Below are positions 8,632 through 19,051 of a stretch of DNA of 64,000 nt, one piece after another (the first letter of the stretch is position 1; the number at the start of each line of letters is the position of its first letter). The stretch is from Melioribacter roseus. Lineage in GTDB: Bacteria; Bacteroidota; Ignavibacteria; Ignavibacteriales; Melioribacteraceae. The stretch lies in the NCBI GenBank assembly GCA_020722065.1, contig DYLK01000005.1, forward strand, positions 62,001 to 126,000. Reading direction: 5' to 3'. The notes beneath the pieces were generated by a model that was not told where the DNA came from, ran no database searches, and saw only the letters and a list, made by a program, of their open reading frames with translations. Made by a program: the position numbers and the translations under genes.

Positions 8632-8852
8632 TTTGGACTGTAGAATTAGCTGCTTATTTAGATGATGCTCCTTGGCCTGCAACAAAAGAGGAATTAATAG
8701 ATTTTGCTGACAGAATTGGAGCTCCCTATGAAGTAATTGAAAACCTTAATGAACTTGAAGACGATGGAGAAATTTACGAAACAATAGAAGATATTTGGCC
8801 TGATTATCCATCCGATGAAGAGTTTTTTTTCGACGAAGACGAATATTCTTGA
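8628..8852 (+). CDS. DUF2795 small acidic protein
   Basis: A 74-residue, strongly acidic protein. The first half (LAAYLDDAPWPATKEELIDFADRIGAPYEVIENLNEL) matches the DUF2795 pattern of 'yL....yPatkeeLv..A...gap..vi..L..L'; the second half reads EIYETIEDIWPDYPS, and the tail is almost all Asp/Glu/Phe. In Bacteroidota and Chlorobi such proteins are short standalone genes of unknown function. It overlaps the preceding peptidase by 4 bases and the following holB open frame by up to 38 bases. Family match by motif. Confidence 0.8.
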   Translation: MIWTVELAAYLDDAPWPATKEELIDFADRIGAPYEVIENLNELEDDGEIYETIEDIWPDYPSDEEFFFDEDEYS

Positions 8853-9963
8853 TAATATCTTGAAGTACGAACTATTTAAGAATATTCCAGGAAACAAAAA
8901 CAATAAAATAAAACTCCAAAAACTATTTAATACCAACATTAAACCGAATGGATTGTTGTTTTCTGGGCAACATGGAATTGGAAAATTTGCTTTTGCTATT
9001 GATATTGCAAGATATTTAAATGTTTATACTTCCGAAAATTCACAAAAAATTATTGGGCTTGTTAATCAATTTGTAAAACCTTATATAAATTATATTTTCC
9101 CAATTCCAAATAAGCAATCTGATGATGATGGGGACAAGAAAAACATCCCCGAAAACATTTTGAAACTAATCAAAACACAAATAACAAAGAAATCTGAAAA
9201 TCCTTTCCACCCAATTTCTTTTAAAGAAAAGACTAATATTTCAATTGATACAATTCGAGACTTAAAAAAAGATTTGTCTATTACAAGAAATGAAAATGGG
9301 ACTAATGTTGTAATTATTGATTATGCCGAACAAATGTCTGTCGAAGCGCAGAATAGTTTACTCAAAATTTTAGAAGAACCTCCAGAATCTACGTTATTTA
9401 TCATTTTAGTTGAAGATAAAAATAAAATTGTAAGTACAATTTTATCACGTTGTTGGGTTTTTGATTTTAATCCACTTTCTGATGAAGAATTATTTAATAT
9501 TTTAACAAATAATTTTCAGATTGAAATAGAAAAAGCAAATTCAGTAATTCCATTTTCTAAGGGTTCTTATGTTTCTTCCCTTGATTTATTACAATTAAAA
9601 AATATTGACTTGTCTGATTTATTAACAAATTTCTTTAGATTTGCTATCACAAAAAAATATTTTACAGCTTTCAATTATTTAACACAGATTTATGAAAACG
9701 TGAACGAAAAGTTAGATTTTGTTATATATTTATTAAAAATATGGTTAAATGATGCTGAAAAAAATATGTTAAATTATAATCAATATACTTTCTCAAATCT
9801 GTATGAGACCTATTCAAAGATGAATAGCAGCCAAACTAAATATAATTTTTATGTTGTTCAACAAAATCTTGATAAATACATTTCATACACAAAAGCTAAC
9901 ATTAATTCAAAGATTCTATTTATGAATTTAATCTTTGAAATATCAACAATAAGTAATAGGTAA
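8815..9963 (+). CDS. holB: DNA polymerase III delta' subunit
   Basis: Clamp-loader AAA+ protein. The Walker A-like motif is SGQHGIGKFAF, the Walker B-like segment is VVIIDYAEQMSVEAQNSLLK, followed by LEEPPESTLFIILVED and the SRC sensor motif ILSRCWVF, all diagnostic of delta'/DnaX-family clamp-loader subunits. The P-loop Ser/Thr after GK is Phe, and the four-Cys zinc module is absent, consistent with a non-ATP-hydrolysing delta'. Two starts are possible: ATG 8815, overlapping DUF2795 by 38 bases, or TTG 8860, which gives the usual ~29-residue lead to GLLFSG; the second may be the real one. The C-terminal third is weakly conserved. Confidence 0.85.
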   Translation: MKSFFSTKTNILDNILKYELFKNIPGNKNNKIKLQKLFNTNIKPNGLLFSGQHGIGKFAFAIDIARYLNVYTSENSQKIIGLVNQFVKPYINYIFPIPNKQSDDDGDKKNIPENILKLIKTQITKKSENPFHPISFKEKTNISIDTIRDLKKDLSITRNENGTNVVIIDYAEQMSVEAQNSLLKILEEPPESTLFIILVEDKNKIVSTILSRCWVFDFNPLSDEELFNILTNNFQIEIEKANSVIPFSKGSYVSSLDLLQLKNIDLSDLLTNFFRFAITKKYFTAFNYLTQIYENVNEKLDFVIYLLKIWLNDAEKNMLNYNQYTFSNLYETYSKMNSSQTKYNFYVVQQNLDKYISYTKANINSKILFMNLIFEISTISNR

Positions 9964-9965
9964 AA

Positions 9966-10817
9966 ATGATACATATAGATTTATCCTTCCAAAAAAATGC
10001 TACTAAAACTACTAAAGATAAGGAAATTTTAGAAAGCAAAGTTAACGATCATTTTAAGTATAAAATATTCGATCTGTTTACAAATTCCATTATAAATAGC
10101 GATGCTTGCTCTAATTGCAAAGTTAGCATAAATCAATTCCACACTTGGGATGAAAGAAATATTATTGAAGTAGAATCTGAAGGAATTTGGGGAAGTCATT
10201 TCTGCGAAATTCCAGAATCTTTTGAAAAAAATGTTCGAGTTGGCGAATATTTAATAGAAACCGATGGAACTTCATTTGACATTTGCAAAGTGAAGGAAGT
10301 AGGGAAGTTAGTAAATATGAAAAGAAATCTCTTCAATTTATCAAATGAATTTATCCCCATTGTTTCGAGATTAGTTAGTAAAAAAGATTTGGAAAAAAAA
10401 GAAGAAAATGAAAGGGAAGCCAAAGAATCAAAAACAATTTTTAGAGAATTAGCTGCAAAATATCAATTAGAGATGAAACTTGTTAAAGTACATTTTCAAT
10501 TTGATAGGAAAAAATTGTACTTTTTTTATACTGCCGATGGAAGAGTAGATTTTAGATTATTAGCAAAAGATTTAGCCAATCATTTTAAAACAAGAATTGA
10601 ATTGCGACAAATTGGTGTTCGTGATGAAGCCCAAATTGTTGGTGGACTTGGTACTTGTGGAAGAGTTTATTGCTGTTCTACTTTTTTAAACAATTTTAAG
10701 AAAATTCAAACAAATATGATAAATGATCAAAATATCTGCACAAATTCATCAAAATTAACTGGACCTTGTACTAAATTGAAATGCTGTCTTTCATTTGAGA
10801 TGGTTGAAAACAATTAA
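9966..10817 (+). CDS. PSP1-domain protein (RicT/YaaT-like)
   Basis: PSP1 C-terminal domain protein. The hallmark cysteine pattern is present: GGLGTCGRVYCC followed about 40 residues later by GPCTKLKCCL, as in B. subtilis RicT (YaaT), where conserved Cys residues belong to an Fe-S-binding complex with RicA and RicF that affects RNase Y-dependent RNA processing and phosphorelay control. Here an N-terminal SNCKVSINQ Cys pair adds to the cysteines. No RicA or RicF homologue is nearby. Pairing of holB and a PSP1 gene is common in many bacteria, which supports both calls. Starts 2 bases after the holB stop. Confidence 0.88.
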   Translation: MIHIDLSFQKNATKTTKDKEILESKVNDHFKYKIFDLFTNSIINSDACSNCKVSINQFHTWDERNIIEVESEGIWGSHFCEIPESFEKNVRVGEYLIETDGTSFDICKVKEVGKLVNMKRNLFNLSNEFIPIVSRLVSKKDLEKKEENEREAKESKTIFRELAAKYQLEMKLVKVHFQFDRKKLYFFYTADGRVDFRLLAKDLANHFKTRIELRQIGVRDEAQIVGGLGTCGRVYCCSTFLNNFKKIQTNMINDQNICTNSSKLTGPCTKLKCCLSFEMVENN

Positions 10818-10835
10818 CTACAAAAAGGAGATCGT

Positions 10836-12170
10836 ATGAATTACGACGAAAAAATAACAAATGTTTCTATTTTGGGGGCTGCAGGCAAAATGGGAAGTGG
10901 AATTCTTTTATTAACTGCAGTTGAAATTACAGATTTGAGTTTCAAAAAAGAAAATCAAGACAAAGTATTTGTTCTAAACGCAATTGATATCTCGAACAAG
11001 GCACTATCAGGATTAATTGAATACGTTAGAGTTCAAGTGAGAAAAATTGCGGAAAAAAAAATCAATCAACTTCGGGAAATGTATAAAGATAATTCTGAAC
11101 TTGTTAATAATTCCCAAATAATTGACGACTACATTGGCAAAGTATTGGCTAATATTAGAACAACAACAAGAATGGAATCTGCTTACGACTCCGAAATAAT
11201 ATTTGAAGCTGTAAATGAAAATCCCGAATTGAAAATTAAATTATTCACACAAATTGATAATAATTCAAAAAATCTACCATGGTTTTTCACAAACACTTCG
11301 TCAGTACCAATTTCATATCTTAATGAAAAAGCAAAACTCGGTGGTAGAATAATTGGTTTCCATTTTTATAATCCGCCAGCAATTCAAAAGTTGGTTGAAT
11401 TGATAAATTCAGAAGCGACACTACCAGAAATCACTGAATTTGCTCAAATTTATGCCAAAAATTTGAAAAAGTTTGTCGTAAATTCAAATGATATTGCTGG
11501 ATTTATTGGAAATGGACATTTTATGCGAGATGCACTTTTCGGAATAAAAATGGTTGAGGAATTACAAGAAAAATACGGTTTTGCAAAATCAGTTTACATC
11601 GTCAATAAAATAACGCAAGATTATATGATTCGTCCAATGGGAATTTTTCAACTTATCGATTATGTCGGAATTGATGTTTGTGTTTATATTATGAATGTTA
11701 TGAACCCATATTTTGTTGATGAAGAAATACATAGCGAATTATTAGACAAACTATTTGAAATGAATATTCGAGGTGGACAAAATTCTGATGGAACTCAAAA
11801 AGATGGATTTTTCAAATATCAAAAAGGAAAAATGACAAGAATATTTGATTTATCAAGCAATACTTATATTAATATTGAAGATGTAATTCTTGCAGATGAA
11901 ATTCTTGGACCACTTCCTGAAAAACATCTTACTTGGAAAAAAGCTGTTAAAATCAAGGAAAATGAAAATCTGATTTCTGAACATTTTTCTAATTTGAAAA
12001 ATACTAATACTTTGGGAGCCGAATTGACTGTTAAATATATGAAAGCAACTAAAGCAATCGGAGAAAAACTTGTAACACTTAATGTTGCAAAAACTGAAAA
12101 AGATGTTAATGATGTTATGAAAACTGGGTTTTTCCATGTTTATGGACCAATTAACAATTATTTAGATTAG
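10836..12170 (+). CDS. 3-hydroxyacyl-CoA dehydrogenase family protein
   Basis: NAD-dependent dehydrogenase of fatty acid/beta-hydroxyacyl-CoA metabolism. The Rossmann motif is ILGAAGKMGSG (GxxGxxG near residue 14), followed by SEIIFEAVNEN and the family motif FFTNTSSVPISYLNE ('NTSsl.i'), then GFHFYNPPAIQKLVEL and an NDIAGFIGNGHFMRDAL region that corresponds to the 'D.pGFi.NRi' segment. At 444 residues it is longer than the ~290-residue stand-alone enzyme because of an expanded helical C-terminal half. An AAGGAG Shine-Dalgarno precedes the ATG. It is 8 bases upstream of the thiolase, indicating a two-step beta-oxidation or butyrate-type module. Confidence 0.85.
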   Translation: MNYDEKITNVSILGAAGKMGSGILLLTAVEITDLSFKKENQDKVFVLNAIDISNKALSGLIEYVRVQVRKIAEKKINQLREMYKDNSELVNNSQIIDDYIGKVLANIRTTTRMESAYDSEIIFEAVNENPELKIKLFTQIDNNSKNLPWFFTNTSSVPISYLNEKAKLGGRIIGFHFYNPPAIQKLVELINSEATLPEITEFAQIYAKNLKKFVVNSNDIAGFIGNGHFMRDALFGIKMVEELQEKYGFAKSVYIVNKITQDYMIRPMGIFQLIDYVGIDVCVYIMNVMNPYFVDEEIHSELLDKLFEMNIRGGQNSDGTQKDGFFKYQKGKMTRIFDLSSNTYINIEDVILADEILGPLPEKHLTWKKAVKIKENENLISEHFSNLKNTNTLGAELTVKYMKATKAIGEKLVTLNVAKTEKDVNDVMKTGFFHVYGPINNYLD

Positions 12171-12178
12171 GAGATTTG

Positions 12179-13414
12179 ATGAAAAAGAAAATATATTTAA
12201 CTGCTGGATACAACACAATTTCAATGGGAACTGGAAGAAAAGAATTTAATCCAAAATACTCAAGACCTGGAATTGAACACTATATTAAAGAAGCTGGACA
12301 ATCAACTATAAAAATGATTAACGGAGCCGAAAATATAGATGAAATTGTCATTAGTAATTTTGCCTCCTCTTTATATAATAATCAAGGAAATTTGCCAGGT
12401 TATGCTCCATTTATAGATGAGAAATTAAAATATAAACCCTCTACACGAGTTGAAGGAGCATGTGGGTCAGGTGGATTAGCACTTGCAACAGCAATCAAAT
12501 TTTTATTTTCTGGTGAATCTGAAGTTATTTTAGCACTTGGTTTTGAAGTTCAGAATACAATGAAAGCTGTTTATGGAGCTGATGTTTTAGCAACTGCTGG
12601 TTGGTGGGGTCATCGAAAAGAGGGACATGCACATTTTTTCCCTGGACAATTTAGCGACCGTGCAGGAGCTTATTATGAAAAATACGGTAAAGAGATAACA
12701 AGAAAAGCAATGGTTAAATGGTATCAGAATGCTATCGAAAATGCTCGTTTGGATAGTACTGCACAAGAATTTCATAATTCTGATACAGATTTAGAGAAAA
12801 CAGCCTCTATTGAACCTAATAAAAAGAATTTTGTTGAACATTTAACAGTATTTGATTGTTCTAAAGTATCTGATGGAGCTTCAGCAATAGCTTTAATGAC
12901 AGAAGAAGGATTAAAAAGATGTAATATTCCAAAATCTGACACAATAGAAGTAGTTTCATTCGCTCAAGCTGAAGATAATATTACAACAAAACCAGAAGAT
13001 CCAACAAAGTTACTTACAACGCAAAAAGCAGTTCAAAAAGCATTATTAAAAGCTGGTATTTCAAAAGATGAAATTGGTACGGTTGAAGCACATGATTGTT
13101 TTTCAATTGCTGGAATAATGGCTATTGAAGCAATCGGTTTTGCTGAATTTGGAAAAGGTCCAGAATTTGTAATTAGTGGCAAAACTTCTAGAGATGGTCA
13201 AGTACCATTCAATACTACTGGAGGTTTAATTGGTTGGGGACATCCTGTTGGAGCAACAGGAATTCATCAAGCAGTTACAATTTGGCAGCAATTAACGGGA
13301 AATGCTGGAAATTCACAGATTAAAATAAATCAAAATAAACCTTATGGAATGACAATTAATATGGGTGGTGATGATAAAACTGTAACATGCATAATATACA
13401 AGAAATCTGAATAA
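12179..13414 (+). CDS. SCP2/SCPx-type thiolase family acetyl-CoA acyltransferase
   Basis: Thiolase-fold enzyme expected to cleave 3-ketoacyl-CoA or condense acyl-CoAs. The nucleophile Cys is in EGACGSGGLAL (C95 from the ATG), the catalytic His in GWGHPVGATG near 355, and HDCF occurs at about 305-308. The second catalytic Cys of classical thiolases, in a C-terminal CxGGG motif, is absent: the position reads NMGGDDKT. In SCP2-type thiolases the Cys of HDCF takes over that role, so this looks like a functional SCP2-type enzyme. The ATG at 12179 is preferred to the TTG at 12176; GGAG precedes it. It follows the dehydrogenase as the last gene before a strong terminator. Confidence 0.87.
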   Translation: MKKKIYLTAGYNTISMGTGRKEFNPKYSRPGIEHYIKEAGQSTIKMINGAENIDEIVISNFASSLYNNQGNLPGYAPFIDEKLKYKPSTRVEGACGSGGLALATAIKFLFSGESEVILALGFEVQNTMKAVYGADVLATAGWWGHRKEGHAHFFPGQFSDRAGAYYEKYGKEITRKAMVKWYQNAIENARLDSTAQEFHNSDTDLEKTASIEPNKKNFVEHLTVFDCSKVSDGASAIALMTEEGLKRCNIPKSDTIEVVSFAQAEDNITTKPEDPTKLLTTQKAVQKALLKAGISKDEIGTVEAHDCFSIAGIMAIEAIGFAEFGKGPEFVISGKTSRDGQVPFNTTGGLIGWGHPVGATGIHQAVTIWQQLTGNAGNSQIKINQNKPYGMTINMGGDDKTVTCIIYKKSE

Positions 13415-13428
13415 ATTATATTTTTAGT

Positions 13429-13459
13429 AAAGCCTTATACTTAAATAAGATAAGGCTTT
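13429..13459 (+). terminator. Rho-independent terminator after the thiolase gene
   Basis: A perfect 10-base inverted repeat (AAAGCCTTAT / ATAAGGCTTT) with an 11-base loop is followed by a T-rich run. It lies 15 bases after the thiolase stop and closes the plus-strand run. Confidence 0.85.
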
Positions 13460-13575
13460 TTATTTACATTAATAATACGCATAATATATATTATGTAAAG
13501 TTGTTCTTTGGTTTTTAATTTCAATTTCAACACATTCTATCTTCTGATTTTTATTATTTTGATTTTTTAGTTAGA

Positions 13576-13601
13576 AAAAGGCAAGAATCATCTTGCCTTT
13601 T
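13576..13601 (-). terminator. Rho-independent terminator after atpC
   Basis: A perfect 11-base stem (AAAAGGCAAGA / TCTTGCCTTTT) with a 4-base ATCA loop and a T-run when read on the minus strand. It lies 10 bases beyond the atpC stop. The remaining bases between the two terminators (13460-13575) show nothing else. Confidence 0.85.
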
Positions 13602-13610
13602 AAGGTAAGT

Positions 13611-14017
13611 TTATTTAGATATTTTAAGTCTGTTAATTGCTCGAGCTAATGATAATTCTGCACGTTTTACGTCAATATCATTTGATAATTTATTCTTTAG
13701 TCTTTCTTCAGCTCGTTCTTTAGATTTATTAGCTCGGTTTTTATCTATTTCATCTTCAAATTCAGCTGAGTTAGCAAGTACTACTACTGAATTATTTTTA
13801 ACCTCAACACTTCCCCCAGAAGTTGCTAATTTTCTTTTGTTTCCGTTGGCATCTTCAATTTTAATTATTCCAATTGACAATGAACTTAAAATTGCAGCAT
13901 GATTATATAATACTTGAAAATTCCCTTCTGTCCCAGGTAAAGTAATACTTTTAACTTCTCCCTTAAATATTGGTTTTGAAGGTGATACTATTTCGATATT
14001 TAACAGTTTTTCTTTCA

Positions 14018-14018
<1 letters not shown>
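13611..14018 (-). CDS. atpC: F-type ATP synthase epsilon subunit
   Basis: A 135-residue subunit of the F1 central stalk, which couples rotor to catalytic hexamer and inhibits hydrolysis. The N-terminal beta-sandwich has the expected LNIEIVSPSKPIFKGEVKSI, LPGTEGNFQVLYNHAAIL and LATSGGSVEVKNNSVVVLAN motifs; the C-terminal ~45 residues form the helical hairpin (RANKSKERAEERLKN, AELSLARAINRLKIS). Its start overlaps the atpD stop (TAATG). The pair is separate from the other ATP synthase genes, a layout known from green sulfur bacteria and relatives. Confidence 0.95.
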
Positions 14019-15433
<1,415 letters not shown>

Positions 15434-15463
15434 TCACCTTGATTTCTCTAAAATTTTAAGTTA

Positions 15464-15494
15464 CAAACTTAACTATTAAAGTCTATTTTTACAA
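15464..15494 (-). promoter_or_regulatory. Bacteroidota-type promoter of atpDC
   Basis: Read on the minus strand: TTG (15492-15494), a 20-base spacer, then TAAGTTTG (15464-15471), a perfect fit to the Bacteroidota -33/-7 consensus TTG / TAnnTTTG. It lies about 33 bases upstream of the atpD ATG. This is the best promoter match I found in the window. Confidence 0.55.
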
Positions 15495-15553
15495 TTCTTT
15501 TTTGGTTGTTCTTACAATAAACATTAATTTTACTCGTTAAATAAAGAGGATTT

Positions 15554-17692
15554 ATGAAATTCAGATTTCTATTATTATTTGTTTTATTCGGTTTTTTTAC
15601 ATTTAATGCACAAAAAAAGGATTTTTCAATTGAAGATGTTGTACTAAATTCGTACTCAACTCTTGCTCCAGAAAATCTTCAAAAATTAAATTGGTTTACG
15701 GATATTAATAGATATTTTTGGATTGAAAAAGACGTAATTATATTTGAAGATGTTGATGGGAAAAAAGATAAACTAACCCTTGATAAAATCAACCAAATAT
15801 TAATTTCTAAAGGTTTTGAGAAATTGAATTCTTTACATAGCTTGTATTCCCTTTCTAAAGAGGAAGTATCATTTTCAGAGCCAAATAGATTTGTCAAAAT
15901 TCAATTAAATTCAGGAAATGTTGCCGAAATTAAATTCTCAAATCACGAATTTGATTCTTGGGAAATATCTAAAAATCAGCAATTTGCTGTAGCTAATCTG
16001 AAAAATAATATTTGGTTTGTCGATCAATTCAACTCATTTCCCATAACAAATGAAGAAAATCCTGATATAATTTCTGGACAAACAGTTAGCAGAAATGAAT
16101 TTGGCATATCTGGTGGAATCTTTTTTTCACCAAATAATCAAAAAATTGCTTTTTACCAAAAAGATGTTTCAAATGTTACTGATTACCCAATTGTAGATTT
16201 TACTGATGTTGCTAATAGACCTGCTAAATTACACAATATCAAATATCCAATGAATGGAATGCCGAGTGAAATTCTAAAAATTGGAGTTTTTGATGTAAAG
16301 ACAAAAAATGTAATCTATCTGAATACAAATGGTGAAAAGGAACAATATCTGACTTCGGTTACTTGGAGTCCAGATGAGAAATATTTGTTTGTTGCACATC
16401 TAAATCGATTACAAAATCATCTTAAATTATTTAGATACAATGCTTCAACGGGTGAACAAGAAAAATTACTTTTCGAAGAAAAGTCTGATAAATATGTTGA
16501 ACCCGAAAATACACTTTACTTTTTGCCAGGTTCAAATGATAAATTTCTTTGGTTTTCTGAAAGAAACAACTGGAATCATTTGTACTTATACGATATTGAT
16601 GGAAACTTGATTAAACAAGTTACAAATGGCAATTGGATTGTTCAGTCAATTGATAAAATGATAAGTAACAATGAGTTTGTAATTACTGCCACAAAAGATT
16701 CTCCAATCGAAAAAAACCAGTATTTAGTGAATATTAGAAATGGAAATATTAGTAAGATTGTAAAAGAAAATGGCACTCATAATTTACTTTTTTCAGAAAA
16801 TGGAAAGTATTTTATTGATAAATTTTCTTCATTTACCATACCAAAAGAAATAACACTAAATAAATTATCTGGAGAAATTGTTAAGATTCTTTTGAAATCA
16901 AAAAATCCGTTAGAAAACTACAATTTGGGAAAACAAAAAATATTTACATTAAAAGCTTCTGATGGAACAGACTTATTCTCAAGATTAATTTACCCCGTAA
17001 ATTTTGATTCCACAAAAAAATATCCAGTTATTTTCTATGTTTATGGTGGACCTCACGTTCAATTAATTCAAAATACTTTCACTTTTGGCAGATATGATTT
17101 GTGGTTTCATCTAATGGCACAAAAGGGATATTTCATTTTTACAATTGATAATCGCGGTTCAGATAATCGTGGTTTGCTGTTTGAACAAGCAACTTGGCAC
17201 AGAAACGGTTCAATCGAAGTTGAAGATCAGCTAGTTGGTGTAAATTATCTAAAATCTCTTCCATATATTGATTCAGAAAGATTTGGCGTTTTTGGTTGGA
17301 GTTACGGTGGGTTTATGACAACATCGCTCATGTTGCGTAGTAATAATGCTTTTAAAGTTGGTGTTGCTGGCGGAGCTGTAATAGATTGGCGTTTTTATGA
17401 AATTATGTATGGCGAGCGTTATATGGGAACAGAGGCAACAAATAAAGCTGGAATGGAAGAAACAAGTTTGTTGAATTATATTCCTAATTTGAATGGTAAA
17501 CTTTTACTAGTCCATGGTACTTCGGACGATGTTGTCGTTTGGCAACAAACTCTTTCATTTTTGGCTAAAGCAACAACGTTAAATAAACGAGTTGATTATT
17601 ATCCTTATATCGGTTCAAAACATGGAGTTGGTGGAAAAGATGCTATCAACTTGTATCAAAAAATAACTGAATACTTTTTAGAAAACTTATAG
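15554..17692 (+). CDS. S9 family peptidase (dipeptidyl peptidase IV type)
   Basis: Exported serine peptidase that trims dipeptides, often after proline. A signal peptide (MKFRFLLLFVLFGFFTFNAQ) is followed by a beta-propeller domain to about residue 460, including DPP4-like WFSERNNWNHLYLYD, and a C-terminal alpha/beta-hydrolase domain. The catalytic Ser is S583 in GWSYGGFM; Asp lies in HGTSDDVVV and His is H690 in SKHGVGG. The sequence YVYGGPHVQLI and DNRGSDNRG are typical of DPP4. Length (712) is normal. The following arcA gene starts 11 bases later on the same strand; peptide breakdown plus arginine deimination suggests amino-acid use. Confidence 0.92.
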   Translation: MKFRFLLLFVLFGFFTFNAQKKDFSIEDVVLNSYSTLAPENLQKLNWFTDINRYFWIEKDVIIFEDVDGKKDKLTLDKINQILISKGFEKLNSLHSLYSLSKEEVSFSEPNRFVKIQLNSGNVAEIKFSNHEFDSWEISKNQQFAVANLKNNIWFVDQFNSFPITNEENPDIISGQTVSRNEFGISGGIFFSPNNQKIAFYQKDVSNVTDYPIVDFTDVANRPAKLHNIKYPMNGMPSEILKIGVFDVKTKNVIYLNTNGEKEQYLTSVTWSPDEKYLFVAHLNRLQNHLKLFRYNASTGEQEKLLFEEKSDKYVEPENTLYFLPGSNDKFLWFSERNNWNHLYLYDIDGNLIKQVTNGNWIVQSIDKMISNNEFVITATKDSPIEKNQYLVNIRNGNISKIVKENGTHNLLFSENGKYFIDKFSSFTIPKEITLNKLSGEIVKILLKSKNPLENYNLGKQKIFTLKASDGTDLFSRLIYPVNFDSTKKYPVIFYVYGGPHVQLIQNTFTFGRYDLWFHLMAQKGYFIFTIDNRGSDNRGLLFEQATWHRNGSIEVEDQLVGVNYLKSLPYIDSERFGVFGWSYGGFMTTSLMLRSNNAFKVGVAGGAVIDWRFYEIMYGERYMGTEATNKAGMEETSLLNYIPNLNGKLLLVHGTSDDVVVWQQTLSFLAKATTLNKRVDYYPYIGSKHGVGGKDAINLYQKITEYFLENL

Positions 17693-17703
17693 AGATATAT
17701 TTT

Positions 17704-18948
17704 ATGGCACAAATTAATTCTGAAATTGGAAAATTAGAAGAAGTAATAATTCATACTCCCGGTTCTGAAGTTGAAAACATGACACCTGAAAATGCAGAAA
17801 GAGCATTATATAGCGATATTCTTAATCCTACAATTGCAGAAAAAGAATATGGAAAATTTCGTGATGTGTTGAATAAAGTTAGTAAAACATACGAAGTTAT
17901 GGATTTACTTGAAGAGGTTTTATCGCACAAAAAAGCAAAAGAAAAACTAATAAGTGACATTATTACACTAGAAAATAAGATAGAATTAGAAGATCATCTT
18001 TATAAAATTTCGAACAAAGAACTTGCCCGACAACTGATTGAAGGTGTTCCTATTTCAAGAAATACTTATTCAAGATATGTTAGCGATGATAGATTTTCAC
18101 TAGCACCACTACATAATTTCTTCTTCACCCGAGATGCTTCAATGGCTTTTGGTGAAAATGTTTTAATTGGAAGTATGTCTAGTGCAGTACGCGAACGCGA
18201 AGCAATGATAATGAAATGTATTTTTGATTATCATCCAGATTTGATGAGCAAAACAATCAGATTAAAACCGCATACGGAAAATCAAAAATTTTCAATTGAA
18301 GGTGGAGATTTCCTTATTCCACGAGAAAATGTATTTTTAATTGGAAATAGTTCGCGAACAACTGCAACAGCAATAGATTCTTTTATAGATTTTATTGCTA
18401 ATACACGAAACGATAAAATTAGAATGATAATTCAAGAATTACCACCAAAACCCGAATCATTTATCCATCTTGATATGGTTTTTACATTTTTAGACAAAGA
18501 CTTTGCTTTAGTTTATGAACCTGTTATTTACAATCAACACGATTACCGAACAACACTTGTCTCAATTGAAAATGGAAAAGTAACCTTCCGAGATATTAAA
18601 AATGTAATGTCAGGCTTAAAAACTGTTGGAATTGAAGTTGATACAATTGCTTGCGGCGGTGAAGATGATTTGTGGATTCAAGAACGCGAACAATGGCATA
18701 GTGGAACAAATTTCTTCTGTTTTGAACCAGGAAAAGTAATTGGTTATGGACGTAATCAATATACATTAGAAGAAATGAACAATGAAGGTTTTGAAATTGT
18801 TCATTCAACAGAATTCCTAAAACAAGATTTTGATCATACTAAATATAAGAAGCTTGTGGTTACTATCGATGGTGCGGAATTAGCACGTGGTGGTGGAGGA
18901 AGTAGATGTATGACAATGCCTTTTACTCGGCAGGAAGTAGATTGGTAG
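17704..18948 (+). CDS. arcA: Arginine deiminase
   Basis: Converts arginine to citrulline and ammonia, the first step of the arginine deiminase pathway. A 414-residue protein with the family motifs in order: FFTRDASMAFGENVLIG, EGGDFLI, the His/Glu-rich IQEREQWHSGTN, and the nucleophile Cys near 402 in RGGGGSRCMTMP. GIEVDTIACGGEDDLWIQE is also typical. All catalytic residues look present. No ornithine carbamoyltransferase (arcB), carbamate kinase (arcC) or antiporter is adjacent, so ATP yield depends on genes elsewhere. It lies 11 bases downstream of the S9 peptidase and is followed by a bidirectional terminator. Confidence 0.94.
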   Translation: MAQINSEIGKLEEVIIHTPGSEVENMTPENAERALYSDILNPTIAEKEYGKFRDVLNKVSKTYEVMDLLEEVLSHKKAKEKLISDIITLENKIELEDHLYKISNKELARQLIEGVPISRNTYSRYVSDDRFSLAPLHNFFFTRDASMAFGENVLIGSMSSAVREREAMIMKCIFDYHPDLMSKTIRLKPHTENQKFSIEGGDFLIPRENVFLIGNSSRTTATAIDSFIDFIANTRNDKIRMIIQELPPKPESFIHLDMVFTFLDKDFALVYEPVIYNQHDYRTTLVSIENGKVTFRDIKNVMSGLKTVGIEVDTIACGGEDDLWIQEREQWHSGTNFFCFEPGKVIGYGRNQYTLEEMNNEGFEIVHSTEFLKQDFDHTKYKKLVVTIDGAELARGGGGSRCMTMPFTRQEVDW

Positions 18949-18995
18949 TAAATTTTAAGGAAAAAGTATAGAAAGTATAGTTTATATTTTTAAAT

Positions 18996-19031
18996 AAAAA
19001 AGTTCCTCCTGAATTTAGAAGGAACTTTTTT
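18996..19031. terminator. Bidirectional terminator between arcA and glgC
   Basis: A 12-base inverted repeat (AAAAAAGTTCCT / AGGAACTTTTTT) separated by 12 bases has A-runs and T-runs on its two sides, so it can end transcription from both convergent genes. Confidence 0.85.
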
Positions 19032-19051
19032 GTAGAAAATCATTATTACAA

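Noticed and set aside
9000-9120. Missing zinc-finger Cys residues in DNA polymerase III delta'
   Set aside because: The zinc module is variable in delta' subunits, and the SRC motif and neighbour PSP1 gene fix the identity.
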